NCBI RefSeq assembly: GCF_008042275.1
Contig: NZ_RDBK01000043.1
Span: 1,366,548-1,430,547 of the forward strand
Source of the DNA: Streptomyces sp. OR43
GTDB lineage: Bacteria > Actinomycetota > Actinomycetes > Streptomycetales > Streptomycetaceae
Length of the DNA: 64,000 bases
Direction: 5' to 3'
The stretch's first letter is position 1; every line of letters starts with the position of its first letter. A model generated the notes under the pieces. It was not told where the DNA came from. It saw only the letters and a list, made by a program, of their open reading frames with translations, and searched no databases. This document shows positions 50,210 through 60,521 of the stretch, one piece after another. Both the position numbers and the translations under genes were made by a program.

Positions 50210-51085
50210 TCACCGCGTCATCGCCCAGTCGGCGATGCGGGTGAGCAAGGTCTCGTCCGCCGCGTTCTCCGCGTGGCCCATGCCGGGCTCCAGCCACAGG
50301 TCGGCGGCGCCGCCCGCCGCGCCGGCGAGCATCCGCGGGTGGTCGAGCGGGAAGTACGGGTCCCGGTCGCCGTGCACGATCAGGAGCGGGGCCGGGGCGA
50401 TCCGGCCGGCGGCCTCGACCGGGGAGAGCGGGACCGGGTCCCAGTCGTCGCGGTCGATCCGGGTACGGAATCCGTACCGCCCGACGAGCCGGCCGGCGGG
50501 GCGGGTGACCATCCAGTGCAGGCGGCGCATCGGAGCCGTGCCCCGGTAGTACCAGCGCGCGGGAGCGCTCACCGACACCACCGCGTCCGCGTGCGCCTCC
50601 CCGTGCGCTTCCGTGCGCCCCTCGGACTCCCCCACCGCTCCGGGGGCCGTATACAGCGCCCCGTGCCGGAGCACCACGGAACCGCCCATCGAGAACCCGG
50701 CCGTAACGATGCGCGTGTGTCCGAGCGACCGCGCCCAGGCCACGGCGGCCGCCAGATCCAGCACCTCGCGGTCGCCCACCGTGGACCGTCCGCCGGAGCG
50801 TCCGTGCCCCCGGAAGGAGAACGTGACCACCGCCGCACGCTGCGAGAACACCCGCACGGCACGCCGCACGGCCGGGCGGTCGGCCGAACCGGTGAATCCG
50901 TGCGCGACGACGATCGCCGTACCGCCGCCGCCGGCCCCGGCGCCGGCCGCGTCATCTCCCGTACACGGGTCGTACACCGCCTCGATGAGGACCCCGTCAT
51001 CGGCCCGCAACGTGGTCCGCAGCGGACCGCGCGTGATCAAGGGAACAGAGGAACTCCGAAACAGCCCCTCGGACACAGAAGTCAT
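50210..51085 (-). CDS. Alpha/beta hydrolase
   Basis: The 291-residue protein has 'TAIVVAHGFTGSADRPAVRRAVRVFSQRAAVVTFSFRGHGRSGGRSTVGDREVLDLAAAVAWARSLGHTRIVTAGFSMGGSVVLRHGAL' with the nucleophile in GFSMGG, 'LLIVHGDRDPYFPLDHPRML' for the acid, and 'LEPGMGHAENAADE' for His. The substrate is unknown. It diverges from the glnR leader. Confidence 0.85.
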   Translation of the reverse strand: MTSVSEGLFRSSSVPLITRGPLRTTLRADDGVLIEAVYDPCTGDDAAGAGAGGGGTAIVVAHGFTGSADRPAVRRAVRVFSQRAAVVTFSFRGHGRSGGRSTVGDREVLDLAAAVAWARSLGHTRIVTAGFSMGGSVVLRHGALYTAPGAVGESEGRTEAHGEAHADAVVSVSAPARWYYRGTAPMRRLHWMVTRPAGRLVGRYGFRTRIDRDDWDPVPLSPVEAAGRIAPAPLLIVHGDRDPYFPLDHPRMLAGAAGGAADLWLEPGMGHAENAADETLLTRIADWAMTR

Positions 51086-51108
51086 GTGGGCTATTCTGCT
51101 GGGAAGAG

Positions 51109-51140
51109 GATCCGGGCAAAGCAGCCCCCGGGTCCTTTTG
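51109..51140 (+). terminator. Hairpin with short T tract in the glnR leader, possible attenuator
   Basis: GGATCCGGG (51109-51117) pairs with CCCGGGTCC (51128-51136), one G-T pair, and is followed by TTTT (51137-51140). It looks like a small intrinsic terminator on the strand of glnR. Its distance to the hydrolase start (51085, minus) leaves little room for another role. Confidence 0.5.
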
Positions 51141-51276
51141 TGGTTTCCGCGCGTTGTTACGACGACGTTTCGACAAGCTCAGCGGTCCTGGGCGCGGGCC
51201 GCACGAGTAAAGGCCGTATGACGAAACGTCGTACGACCGCAACGGAAAAAGCGTACGAAGCAGTGCCGCATACTCC

Positions 51277-51293
51277 CCCGGGTCCGACCCGGG
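51277..51293 (+). repeat. 17-bp palindrome in the glnR leader
   Basis: CCCGGGTC-C-GACCCGGG is a perfect palindrome lying 37 bases upstream of the short ORF. It may be an operator or a hairpin. Confidence 0.5.
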
Positions 51294-51330
51294 AGTGCCC
51301 CTCTCGCAGGGAACGAGGAGGACCGACGTA

Positions 51331-51390
51331 ATGGGCGAGCCAACCGTGCACGATCATCGACCGACGACCCAGGCAGGTGGGCGGCGATGA
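51331..51390 (+). CDS. 19-codon ORF overlapping the start of glnR
   Basis: GAGGAGG lies eight bases before ATG 51331, and the frame '[19 protein letters not shown]' ends at TGA 51388-51390, overlapping ATG 51387 of glnR in the ATGA arrangement. glnR itself has only a weak ribosome site, so its translation should depend on this ORF. A coupled leader peptide for nitrogen control is plausible. Too short for ordinary ORF calling. Confidence 0.6.
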   Translation: MGEPTVHDHRPTTQAGGRR

Positions 51391-52190
51391 GTTCACTGCT
51401 GCTCCTGACGAATGCCCTCCAACCGTCGACGGAGGTGCTTCCCGCCCTCGGCCTCCTGCTGCACAGCGTGCGGGTGGCTCCCGCCGAAGGCCCCGCTCTC
51501 GTCGACACCCCCGGTGCCGACGTCATCCTCGTCGACGGACGGCGCGACCTGCCGCAGGTCCGCTCGCTCTGTCAGCTGCTGCGGTCCACCGGACCCGGCT
51601 GTCCGCTGATCCTCGTCGTCACCGAGGGCGGCCTCGCGGCCGTCACCGCGGACTGGGGCATCGACGACGTGCTGCTGGACACGGCGGGCCCCGCCGAGGT
51701 CGAGGCGCGGCTGCGGCTGGCCACCGGCCGGCAGCAGATCACCTCGGACGACTCCCCGATGGAGATCCGCAACGGTGATCTCTCGGTGGACGAGGCCACG
51801 TACAGCGCGAAGCTCAAGGGCCGGGTCCTGGACCTGACCTTCAAGGAATTCGAACTGCTCAAGTACCTGGCGCAGCACCCGGGCCGGGTCTTCACCCGCG
51901 CCCAGCTGCTCCAGGAGGTCTGGGGCTACGACTACTTCGGCGGTACGCGGACGGTCGACGTCCACGTACGGCGGCTGCGCGCCAAGCTCGGCCCCGAGCA
52001 CGAGTCGCTCATCGGCACCGTCCGCAACGTGGGCTACCGCTTCGTCGCGCCGGAGAAGGTCGAGCGTGCCGCCGCCGAGGAGGCCAAGTCGGCGGCCGCG
52101 AAGGCGACCACCGAAACCCTCACCCGTTCGGAGCAGCCGGAGGGAGCCGAGGTCACGGAAGAAGCCCCGGTCCGGCCTGCCGGGAAGTAG
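51387..52190 (+). CDS. glnR: GlnR, OmpR-type global nitrogen regulator
   Basis: GlnR activates ammonium assimilation genes (glnA, amtB, nitrate genes). The 267-residue protein has an atypical receiver ('[21 protein letters not shown]', with the single Asp50 kept and the other phosphorylation residues missing) and a C-terminal winged helix with '[55 protein letters not shown]'. The sequence matches S. coelicolor GlnR as I remember it. It is an orphan regulator with no kinase next to it. It has an Ala/Glu-rich tail. It is translationally coupled to a 19-codon ORF. Confidence 0.93.
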   Translation: MSSLLLLTNALQPSTEVLPALGLLLHSVRVAPAEGPALVDTPGADVILVDGRRDLPQVRSLCQLLRSTGPGCPLILVVTEGGLAAVTADWGIDDVLLDTAGPAEVEARLRLATGRQQITSDDSPMEIRNGDLSVDEATYSAKLKGRVLDLTFKEFELLKYLAQHPGRVFTRAQLLQEVWGYDYFGGTRTVDVHVRRLRAKLGPEHESLIGTVRNVGYRFVAPEKVERAAAEEAKSAAAKATTETLTRSEQPEGAEVTEEAPVRPAGK

Positions 52191-52214
52191 TTCCATCCGC
52201 GTAGACTGCCGCGC

Positions 52215-53261
52215 GTGGCCAAGGTGACGCGGGACGATGTGGCGAGACTGGCGGGGACGTCGACCGCAGTGGTCAGTTACGTCATCAACAACGGACCCCG
52301 GCCGGTCGCCCCGGCCACGCGCGAGCGGGTGCTCGCCGCGATCAAGGAGCTGGGCTACCGGCCCGACCGGGTCGCCCAGGCGATGGCCTCGCGGCGGACC
52401 GATCTCATAGGGATGATCGTGCCGGACGCGAGGCAGCCGTTCTTCGCGGAGATGGCGCACGCGGTCGAACAGGCCGCCGCCGAGCGCGGGAAAATGGTGC
52501 TCGTCGGCAACTCGGACTACCGCGACGAGCGCGAGGTCCACTATCTGCGCGCCTTCCTCGGCATGCGGGTCTCCGGCCTGATCCTGGTCAGCCAGGGCCC
52601 CAGCGAGCGCGCGGCGGCGGAGATAGAGGCGTGGGACGCCCGGGTCGTGCTGCTGCACGAGCGGCCCGAGGCGATCGACGACGTCGCGGTCGTCACGGAC
52701 GACGTCGGCGGCGCCCAGCTCGCCACCCGCCACCTGCTGGAACACGGCAACGCGTACGTCGCGTGCCTCGGCGGCATGGAGTCGACCCCGGCGGTCGGCG
52801 ACCCGGTCGCCGACCACGTCGAGGGCTGGCGCCGCGCCATGCACGAGTCGGGCCGCTCGACCGAGGGCCGGCTGTTCCAGGCCCCGTACAACCGTTACGA
52901 CGCCTACCAGGTGGCCCTGGGGCTCCTCGCGGGCCCCGACCGGCCGCCGGCGATCTTCTGCACGACGGACGACCAGGCCATCGGGGTGCTGCGGGCCGCG
53001 CGCGAGCTGCGGATCGACGTGCCCGGTGAGCTCGCGGTGGCGGGCTTCGACGACGTGAAGGAAGCCGGTCTGACGGACCCGCCGCTCACGACGGTGTTCT
53101 CCGACCGCCCGGCGATGGCACGGGCCGCGGTCGACCTGGTGCTGGACGACTCGCTGCGGGTGTCGGGGTCGCGGCGGGAGCGGCTGAAGCAGTTCCCCTC
53201 GGCACTGGTGGTCCGGCGTTCCTGCGGCTGCGGTGAACCACCGGCTGCGCAGCGCGGCTGA
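52215..53261 (+). CDS. LacI-family transcriptional regulator
   Basis: GTG 52215 starts 348 residues: HTH '[56 protein letters not shown]', then a periplasmic-binding-like ligand domain with '[28 protein letters not shown]', '[34 protein letters not shown]' and '[41 protein letters not shown]'. It lies 24 bases after glnR and likely shares its transcript. The target is probably a sugar gene elsewhere. Confidence 0.9.
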   Translation: MAKVTRDDVARLAGTSTAVVSYVINNGPRPVAPATRERVLAAIKELGYRPDRVAQAMASRRTDLIGMIVPDARQPFFAEMAHAVEQAAAERGKMVLVGNSDYRDEREVHYLRAFLGMRVSGLILVSQGPSERAAAEIEAWDARVVLLHERPEAIDDVAVVTDDVGGAQLATRHLLEHGNAYVACLGGMESTPAVGDPVADHVEGWRRAMHESGRSTEGRLFQAPYNRYDAYQVALGLLAGPDRPPAIFCTTDDQAIGVLRAARELRIDVPGELAVAGFDDVKEAGLTDPPLTTVFSDRPAMARAAVDLVLDDSLRVSGSRRERLKQFPSALVVRRSCGCGEPPAAQRG

Positions 53262-53309
53262 GAACCTGTCGTAAGGCACCGGGAGGACCGGGGGCGCCTC
53301 GCGGTCGCT

Positions 53310-54413
53310 TCAGCCCCGGGTCCTGATGTTCCTGTCGTCACCCGCGGCCGGGCCCGCGGCACGGAAGGTGCGCCGGTACGCCGACGGGGCGACCCCCGCC
53401 TCCGCGGCGAGGTGGCGCCGCAGCGAGGTGGCGGTGGCGAAGCCGACCTCGTGGGCGACCCGTTCCACCGGCAGGTCGGTGGACTCCAGCAGGTGCCGTG
53501 CCCTCCGCAGTCGTTGCTGGGTCAGCCAGCGGCCGGGGCTCAGACCCGTCTCCTCCTGGAAGCGCCGGGCGAAGGTGCGGGTGCTCATCGCCGCTTGCGC
53601 GGCCAGTTCGCCCAGCGACAGGGGCAGTTCAAGCCGCTGGAGCGCCCAGTCGCGGGTCGGCCCGGTGCCGGTGCCGCTCGCCGGCGGCAGGGGCCGTTCG
53701 ATGTACTGCGCCTGCCCGCCGTCCCGGTACGGCGGCACGACGCAGCAGCGGGCGACATGGTTGGCCACCTCACTGCCGTGGTCCTGGCGCACCAGATGCA
53801 GGCAGACGTCGACACCGCTCGCCGCCCCCGCGGAGGTCAGCACGTCACCGTGGTCGACGAAGAGCACCCCGGCGTCGACCTCGACCCGGGGGAAGAGCTC
53901 CTGGAAGTAGTCGGTGAGCGCCCAGTGGGTGGTGGCCCGGCGCCCGTCGAGGAGACCGGCGGCGGCCAGCAGGAAGGCACCGGTGCAGATGGACACCAGA
54001 CGAGTACCGGGGCGGACGCGGGCGAGGGCAGCGAGAGCCTGCGGATCCGGGGCCGTACCCGAGGCCGGCGAGATCGCGTACGGCGGGATGACCACGGTGT
54101 CCGCCTCGTCCAGCACCTCGGGACCGTGGCCAGGGGTGAGCGTCAGGTCCGAGTCGGTTCGCACGGACTGCCCGTCCACGCTCGCGGACACCACCTCGTA
54201 GCGTCCGTCGGCGGAACCCAGGACCCGGTGCGGGATACCGAGTTCGAACGGGTAGACGCCGTCGAGGGCAAGAACGACAACCTTGTGGGCGCCGGACCGC
54301 GGAACCGGCCGCAGCCGACAGTCCGGTGCAGCCGCACGGTCGGCGCGGTCGGTGTCGTCCGCGCGGTCGGTGGGGGCGGCGCGGTCGGTGCGGGCGGCAA
54401 GGTCGCGAGGCAT
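53310..54413 (-). CDS. GlxA-type AraC/DJ-1-fold transcriptional regulator
   Basis: ATG 54413 starts 367 residues with an N-terminal low-complexity 'TDRAAPTDRADDTDRADRAA' tail, then a DJ-1/PfpI domain ('VVVLALDGVYPFELGIPHRVL', Cys elbow 'LVSICTGAFLLAAAGLLDGRRATTHWALTDYF') and a C-terminal AraC HTH pair ('LGELAAQAAMSTRTFARRFQEETGLSPGRWLTQQRLRRARHLLESTDLPVERVAHEVGFATATSLRRHL'). It is divergent from the oxidoreductase gene at 54484 and probably controls it. The exact start within the repeats is uncertain. Confidence 0.85.
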   Translation of the reverse strand: MPRDLAARTDRAAPTDRADDTDRADRAAAPDCRLRPVPRSGAHKVVVLALDGVYPFELGIPHRVLGSADGRYEVVSASVDGQSVRTDSDLTLTPGHGPEVLDEADTVVIPPYAISPASGTAPDPQALAALARVRPGTRLVSICTGAFLLAAAGLLDGRRATTHWALTDYFQELFPRVEVDAGVLFVDHGDVLTSAGAASGVDVCLHLVRQDHGSEVANHVARCCVVPPYRDGGQAQYIERPLPPASGTGTGPTRDWALQRLELPLSLGELAAQAAMSTRTFARRFQEETGLSPGRWLTQQRLRRARHLLESTDLPVERVAHEVGFATATSLRRHLAAEAGVAPSAYRRTFRAAGPAAGDDRNIRTRG

Positions 54414-54483
54414 GGCAGGAATGTATCGCAGGCTGACCTTCTTGCCATCGTCCGGGCCGCACCGTGCGGGCCAGGATCGACAC

Positions 54484-55491
54484 ATGACTTCGACGGACAC
54501 TCCTCACAACCTCGTCCCCCAGGACTCCGCGGACCCGGCTGCCCCCAAGGGTGCACCGGTGATGCTCGCCCTGCATCAGACGGCCCTCGGCGGCCCCGAG
54601 GTCCTGCGGCTGACCGAGCTCCCGCGGCCCGCGCCCGGTCCCGGGGAGATCCTCGTCGCCGTGCACGCGGCCGGCCTCAACCCCACGGACGTCAAGCACC
54701 GCGCCATGAGTCTCTTCCTGCCGCCCCCGCCACTGACCCTCGGCTGGGACGTCTCCGGCACCGTGGTGGAGACCGGCTTCGGCGTCACCCTCTTCCGGCC
54801 CGGTGACGAGGTGTTCGGCATGCTGCCCTACCCGCACGGAGCCGGCTCCCACGCCGAGTACGTGACCGGCCCCACCCGCGCCTTCGCCACCAAGCCCGCC
54901 GGCATCGACCACGTCCACGCGGCCGCTCTGCCGCTGGCAGCGCTCACCGCCTGGCAGGCCCTCGTCGAGACAGCGGACCTCCGGGCCGGGCAGCGGGTGC
55001 TGATCCACGCCGCGGCCGGCGGTGTCGGCCATCTCGCCGTACAGATCGCCAAGGAGCGCGGTGCTCACGTGACCGGGACGGCGAGTGCGCCCAAGCACGA
55101 CTTCCTGCGCGAGCTCGGTGCGGATGCCTGCATCGACTACCGCTCCGAGGACTTCACCGACGCGGAGGAGCCCTACGACGTGGTCCTGGACACCCTCGGC
55201 GGGGAGACCGCCACCCGTTCCGTGGGCGTACTCCGCCCCGGCGGCGTCCTCGTCTCCCTGCTGCCGGGCAGCAAGGACACCCGGGCCGCAGCGGAGAAGG
55301 CACAGGTCCGCGCTGTCGCTCTGCTCGTCGAGCACGACCATGCCGGAATGCGCGCCGTCGCCGAACTCGTCAGCCGGGACAGGCTCCGCGCCCACGTCTC
55401 CGGCACCTTCCCTCTCGCCGAAGGAGCCCGGGCCCACGCCCTGGGGGAGACGGGCCGCACCACGGGCAAGTTGGTCATCACCGTGCGCTGA
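54484..55491 (+). CDS. Quinone oxidoreductase-like zinc-free MDR enzyme
   Basis: The 335-residue protein has 'LALHQTALGGPEVLRLTELPRPAPGPGEILVAVHAAGLNPTDVKHRAMSLFL', 'LGWDVSGTVVETGFG', NADP motif 'IHAAAGGVGHLAVQIAKERGAHVTGTAS' and 'YDVVLDTLGGETATRSVGVL'. It is a Zn-independent MDR. It is divergent from the GlxA-type regulator, which may sense a small carbonyl or quinone. Confidence 0.87.
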   Translation: MTSTDTPHNLVPQDSADPAAPKGAPVMLALHQTALGGPEVLRLTELPRPAPGPGEILVAVHAAGLNPTDVKHRAMSLFLPPPPLTLGWDVSGTVVETGFGVTLFRPGDEVFGMLPYPHGAGSHAEYVTGPTRAFATKPAGIDHVHAAALPLAALTAWQALVETADLRAGQRVLIHAAAGGVGHLAVQIAKERGAHVTGTASAPKHDFLRELGADACIDYRSEDFTDAEEPYDVVLDTLGGETATRSVGVLRPGGVLVSLLPGSKDTRAAAEKAQVRAVALLVEHDHAGMRAVAELVSRDRLRAHVSGTFPLAEGARAHALGETGRTTGKLVITVR

Positions 55492-55626
55492 GGCGCGGCA
55501 GGCCCTCTGCCGAAGATCCTTGCAGGGCCTCGGCGCACGGGCCTTTATATCGGGCATACGAGGTTCTGCCGGGCTTCTCAGCAGGCACTCAGGGTCCTCT
55601 CATGTTCGCTGGACACTCTCGTAGAC

Positions 55627-56787
55627 ATGACAGAGACCCAGCGCCCGAGCGGCGAGTACCCGATGTACCCCTCGTACGGCAACGGAGACGCGGCCTACCC
55701 GCCGCCGCCGTCATACCAGCCCGTCCAGCCGGTCGCCATGGGCCCCGGAACCACCGTGTGGCCCGCCCCCGGCACGGCCGACCCGTACGCCGGTGGCGCG
55801 GGCCACGGCGGTGACGGCTCCCACGGGCTGCCGCAGCCGGCGCCCGAACCGTCCGCCCCCCGCCACGGGGTCCGCCGGCCCGTCGCGCTCCTCGCGGCGG
55901 TGGCCATCGCGGCCGCCATCGTCGGCGGCGGCACCGCCACCGTGATCGGGCAGCTCACGGACAACGGCACCAGCGGTACGGCCGGCAGCGTCATTCCAGG
56001 CACCACCGTCTCGCAGAGCAGCAAGGGCACCGTCTCCGGCGTGGCCGCGGCCCTCGCGCCGACGATCGTCGAGATCGGCGCGACGTCGACCTCGGGCGAG
56101 TCCACCGGTTCCGGCGTGGTCATCACGTCGGACGGCGAGATCGTCACCAACAACCACGTCGTCGCCGGCGCCTCGTCCGTCAAGGTCACGCTGAGCACCG
56201 GCAAGACGTACACCGCCGACATCGTCGGCACCGACGCCGACAAGGACCTCGCGCTGATCAAGCTTCAGGGCGCGAGCGGCCTGAAGACGGCCACCCTCGG
56301 CGACTCCTCCCGGGTCGCCGTCGGCGACCAGGTCGTCGCGATCGGCTCGCCCGAGGGCCTCACCGGCACGGTCACCAGCGGCATCGTGTCCGCACTCGAC
56401 CGCGATGTCACGGTCGCAAAGAACGACGACAGTACCGGCAGTACCGGCGGCTCCGACAGCGGCCAGGGACAGGGTCAGGGCGGTCAGGGCGGCGGGCAGC
56501 AGTGGCCGTTCGAGTTCGGCGGACAGCAGTTCAACGGCGACACCGGCGACTCCACCACTACGTACAAGGCCATCCAGACCGACGCCTCGCTGAACCCGGG
56601 CAACTCCGGTGGCGCCCTGATCAACATGAACGGCGAGATCATCGGCATCAACTCGGCGATGTACTCGGCCAGTTCGTCGAGCGGTTCGGGAGGCTCCAGT
56701 GCGGGCAGCGTCGGCCTCGGCTTCGCCATCCCGGTGAACACCCTCAAGGCCGACCTCGACACGCTGCGGGCCGGCGACGGCTCCTGA
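55627..56787 (+). CDS. Membrane-anchored trypsin-like serine protease (HtrA-like, no PDZ)
   Basis: The 386-residue protein has a Pro/Tyr/Gly-rich cytoplasmic tail (residues 1-80), one transmembrane segment ('PVALLAAVAIAAAIVGGGTATVI', about 85-107) and a DegP/HtrA protease domain with His177 in 'VTNNHVVAG', Asp207 in 'DKDLALIKL' and Ser327 in 'LNPGNSGGALINMNGEIIGINS'. A Gly/Ser/Gln insert precedes the serine. No PDZ domain follows. It lies 96 bases before a two-component pair, which may respond to envelope stress. Confidence 0.9.
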   Translation: MTETQRPSGEYPMYPSYGNGDAAYPPPPSYQPVQPVAMGPGTTVWPAPGTADPYAGGAGHGGDGSHGLPQPAPEPSAPRHGVRRPVALLAAVAIAAAIVGGGTATVIGQLTDNGTSGTAGSVIPGTTVSQSSKGTVSGVAAALAPTIVEIGATSTSGESTGSGVVITSDGEIVTNNHVVAGASSVKVTLSTGKTYTADIVGTDADKDLALIKLQGASGLKTATLGDSSRVAVGDQVVAIGSPEGLTGTVTSGIVSALDRDVTVAKNDDSTGSTGGSDSGQGQGQGGQGGGQQWPFEFGGQQFNGDTGDSTTTYKAIQTDASLNPGNSGGALINMNGEIIGINSAMYSASSSSGSGGSSAGSVGLGFAIPVNTLKADLDTLRAGDGS

Positions 56788-56883
56788 GCCGCGCCGCGCG
56801 ACGCCGCGCCACGGCCGTGCGAGGCTGAGAAAACCAGCGGTGCGCCCCGGCCCCGTACAGAACGAGAAGAGGACGAAGCAGCG

Positions 56884-57608
<725 letters not shown>

Positions 57609-57612
<4 letters not shown>

Positions 57613-59033
57613 CGGGCCCGCTCCGGCGGATCCGCGCCCTGCCGCTGCGCTCCCGGCTGGCGCTGCTGGTCGCGACCGCGGTGGCGGTGGCGGTGGCGGC
57701 GGTGGCGGTGGCGTGCTGGTTCGTGACGAAGGCGCAGCTGGAGCATCAGCAGGACACGTCGCTGCGCAACACCACGGTCGACGGGCGCTACCTGACCTCG
57801 CTGTACTCGTACTGCCTGGGGACCGGACAGCAACTGCCCCGTACCGACTCCGGACTCACCGTGCAGCTCATCGACGCCCAGGGAACGGTCTGCACCGACC
57901 CGGAGTCGGCGGCGCTTCCGGTGACCGCGTCCGACCTCGCCGTGGTCACCAGTGAGCAGGCGACGGCCCTGCACTCGTCGACCGACGCGGACGGCGTGAA
58001 GATGCGCGTATTCACGAAGCCGGGCGAGGTGAAGGGCGTCGGCCAGCCCTCCCTGAAGATCGGCATCTCCTTCGCCCGCCCCCTGAGCGAGATCGACAAG
58101 CCCCTCACCACCCTCGCCTGGGTCCTCCTCCTCGTCTCCGGAATCGGCGTCGTCGGCGCCGGCGCCGCCGGGCTCTGGGTGGCTCGTTCCGGCCTGCGCC
58201 CCGTCGACGAGCTCACCGAGGCGGTCGAGCACGTCGCGCGTACCGAGGACCTGACGGTCCGCATCCCGGTGGAGGGCGAGGACGAGATCGCGCGGCTCTC
58301 CCGCTCGTTCAACTCGATGACCGCGTCGCTGGCCACCTCCCGCGACCGTCAGGCGCAGCTCATCGCGGACGCCGGCCACGAGCTGCGCACCCCGCTGACC
58401 TCGCTGCGTACCAACGTCGAACTCCTGGCCCGGAGCGACGAGACCGGCCGGGCCATCCCGCCGGACGACCGCAGGGCGCTGATGACGTCCGTGAAGGCGC
58501 AGATGACGGAGCTGGCCTCACTCATCGGCGACCTCCAGGAGCTCGCCCGCCCGGACGCCACGGACCCCGGTCCGCTCCAGGTGGTCGCGCTCCACGACAT
58601 CGCCCGCACCGCCCTGGACCGCGCCCGCCTGCGTGGCCCGGAGCTGACGATCACGGCGGAGCTGGCCCCCTGGTACGTACGGGCCGAACCGGCCGCGCTC
58701 GAGCGGGCGGTCGTCAACGTCCTGGACAACGCGGTGAAGTTCAGCCCGCACGGCGGCACGATCGACGTCGTCCTGCACCGGGGCGAGCTGACGGTCCGCG
58801 ACCACGGCCCCGGTATCCCGGCCGACGAGCTCCCGCACGTCTTCGAACGCTTCTGGCGCTCCCCGTCCGCCCGCCAGCTGCCCGGCTCGGGCCTCGGCCT
58901 GTCGATCGTGGCGCGTACGGTCCAGCAGGCCGGCGGCGAGATCGACCTGCGCCCGGCTCCGGGCGGCGGCACGGAAGCCGTGATCCGCCTCCCGGGGGCA
59001 CCCCAGCCACCGCCTGAGGCGCCGCGGGGGTAG
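57609..59033 (+). CDS. Sensor histidine kinase of the preceding regulator
   Basis: Two transmembrane segments (about 18-38 and 168-190) flank a sensor loop of about 130 residues. HAMP '[47 protein letters not shown]', HisKA with His257 in '[20 protein letters not shown]', then HATPase_c with '[16 protein letters not shown]', '[20 protein letters not shown]' and '[13 protein letters not shown]'. The signal is unknown; the loop has two Cys ('LYSYCLG' and 'GTVCTD'). Confidence 0.93.
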
Positions 59034-59044
59034 GGCCGGCGGCC

Positions 59045-59620
59045 CTACGCCCCGTCCAGCCGCCCCGCCAGCGCCCGCAGTCCCGCCGCGATCTCGGCGG
59101 CGTCCGGTGCCTGGTCCGGGTCGGTCAGCCACTGGATCATCACGCCGCTCATCAGCGCGAGCTGCACCGAACCGAGCCCCCGCACATCCGCCGCGGCGAC
59201 CTCCGCCTCCGGCACTCCGGCCAGCTGCGCCGCGACCCCCCGGCGGCCCTCGCGCTGACCGGCGGCCAGGAGGGCCAGCAGGTCCGGGGAGCTCTGGGCG
59301 TGGACGAAGGCCTCCACGGAAGCGATCCAGAGCCAGCGGTCGGTGCGGTACGAGGCGATCTCGCGCGTCCACAGGGCCGCGTACCGCTCGGCGGCCGTGC
59401 CGTCTCCGGCCCCGGGCCCCTCAGCCGTGCGCCGCCCCCACTCGTCGATGGCCGCGAACAGCGCCTGGTTGAGCAGGGCCTCGCGGGAGCCGAAGTGGTA
59501 GCCGATCGCCGCCATCGAGACCCGGGAGGCGGTGGCGAGGTCGCGCACGGTGGTGCGGAGATAGCCCTTCTCCTCCAGGCAGCGCCTCGCTCCGGCCAGC
59601 AGATCCTCGCGGTTTCCCAT
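59045..59620 (-). CDS. TetR-family regulator
   Basis: ATG 59620 gives 191 residues: HTH 'MGNREDLLAGARRCLEEKGYLRTTVRDLATASRVSMAAIGYHFGSREALLNQALF', then helices. It is divergent from an alpha/beta hydrolase over 88 bases with repeated AT-rich boxes, so it probably represses that gene. Confidence 0.88.
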   Translation of the reverse strand: MGNREDLLAGARRCLEEKGYLRTTVRDLATASRVSMAAIGYHFGSREALLNQALFAAIDEWGRRTAEGPGAGDGTAAERYAALWTREIASYRTDRWLWIASVEAFVHAQSSPDLLALLAAGQREGRRGVAAQLAGVPEAEVAAADVRGLGSVQLALMSGVMIQWLTDPDQAPDAAEIAAGLRALAGRLDGA

Positions 59621-59654
59621 GCCCGGGATCGTACGGCTCCGCGATGGGGGCAAG

Positions 59655-59700
59655 CGATCTATACAAACGTATTGCGCGCTCGATCTATACGGCCGTACAG
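59655..59700. promoter_or_regulatory. Direct repeats with palindromic cores, probable TetR operator
   Basis: CGATCTATAC occurs at 59655-59664 and 59681-59690, 26 bases apart, followed by AAACGTAT and GGCCGTAC, so each forms a partial palindrome (TATAC...GTAT and TACGGCCGTA). They lie between the divergent TetR and hydrolase genes, 9-54 bases upstream of the hydrolase ATG. Confidence 0.6.
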
Positions 59701-59708
59701 TTCCTGTC

Positions 59709-60512
59709 ATGACGCAGCAGCGCACCACCGCATCCCGGCGTGAACTGACCCTCGACGGCCGCCGCCTCTCCTACCTCGATCACGGCCCCGCCACCGGACG
59801 CCCGCTCCTCGCCCTGCACGGCCACCTCTCCGAGGGCGCCTCCTTCGACGCCCTGGCCGCCGAGCTCGGCCCGGAATGGCGGGTCATCGCCCCCGACCAG
59901 CGCGGCCACGGCGACTCCGACCGCGCGGACGGCTACGGCCGGGAGGTGTACGTCTCCGACCTGACCGCCCTGCTCGACCACCTGGACCCCGGACCGGTCG
60001 TCGCCCTCGGGCACTCGCTCGGCGGCATCAACGCGCTGCACCTCGCGGCCGCGCGCCCCTCCGCCGTCGCCGCCCTCGTCAACGTCGACGCCCCGGTCGA
60101 CCTGCCGCACCAGGACCCCGGCCCGCTGGCCTTCCTCACGGGCTTCCCGTACACGGCCCCGGCCCGGGAGGAACTGATCGCCGCCTGCGGTCCGGTGGGC
60201 CCCATGGTGGCGCCCCTGCTCCGGCCGCTCCCGGACGGCGGCGGCTGGCGGCTGCCGTTCCACCCGCAGGACACGCTCGACTCCGAGCGGCAGGTGCACG
60301 GGGACCACTGGGCACCGTGGCTGGCGAGCGACTGCCCGGCGCTGGTGGTCAACGGCCGCACCAGCCAGGCGCTGCCCGCCGAACAGGCCGCCGCGATGGC
60401 GTCACTGCGCCCCCGCACCTCGCTCGTCACCCTGGAGACGGACCACTTCGTGCAGCTCCAGGACCCACAGGGGTTCGCCCGGGCGGTACGGGAGTTCCTG
60501 TCGACCCTGTGA
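59709..60512 (+). CDS. Alpha/beta hydrolase
   Basis: The 267-residue protein has 'LLALHGHLSEGASFDALAAEL', 'VIAPDQRGHGDSDRADG', nucleophile 'ALGHSLGGINALHLA', and His in 'ETDHFVQLQDP'. ATG 59709 is used. It is regulated probably by the divergent TetR protein. The substrate is unknown. Confidence 0.88.
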   Translation: MTQQRTTASRRELTLDGRRLSYLDHGPATGRPLLALHGHLSEGASFDALAAELGPEWRVIAPDQRGHGDSDRADGYGREVYVSDLTALLDHLDPGPVVALGHSLGGINALHLAAARPSAVAALVNVDAPVDLPHQDPGPLAFLTGFPYTAPAREELIAACGPVGPMVAPLLRPLPDGGGWRLPFHPQDTLDSERQVHGDHWAPWLASDCPALVVNGRTSQALPAEQAAAMASLRPRTSLVTLETDHFVQLQDPQGFARAVREFLSTL

Positions 60513-60521
60513 GCACCCGGC

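Larger units (their letters stand above)
51086..51330 (+). other. glnR promoter and 5' leader
   Basis: The 245-base region contains a hairpin with T tract (51109-51140), the palindrome at 51277-51293 and, at its right end, GAACGAGGAGG, the ribosome site for the 19-codon ORF. No gene is seen. Confidence 0.5.

Noticed and set aside
55627..56787. Link between the HtrA-like protease and the protease-NTPase system at 13.6-18.2 kb
   Set aside because: Both have trypsin-like domains but they differ in architecture, location and base composition, and no Trypco partner is near the HtrA-like gene.
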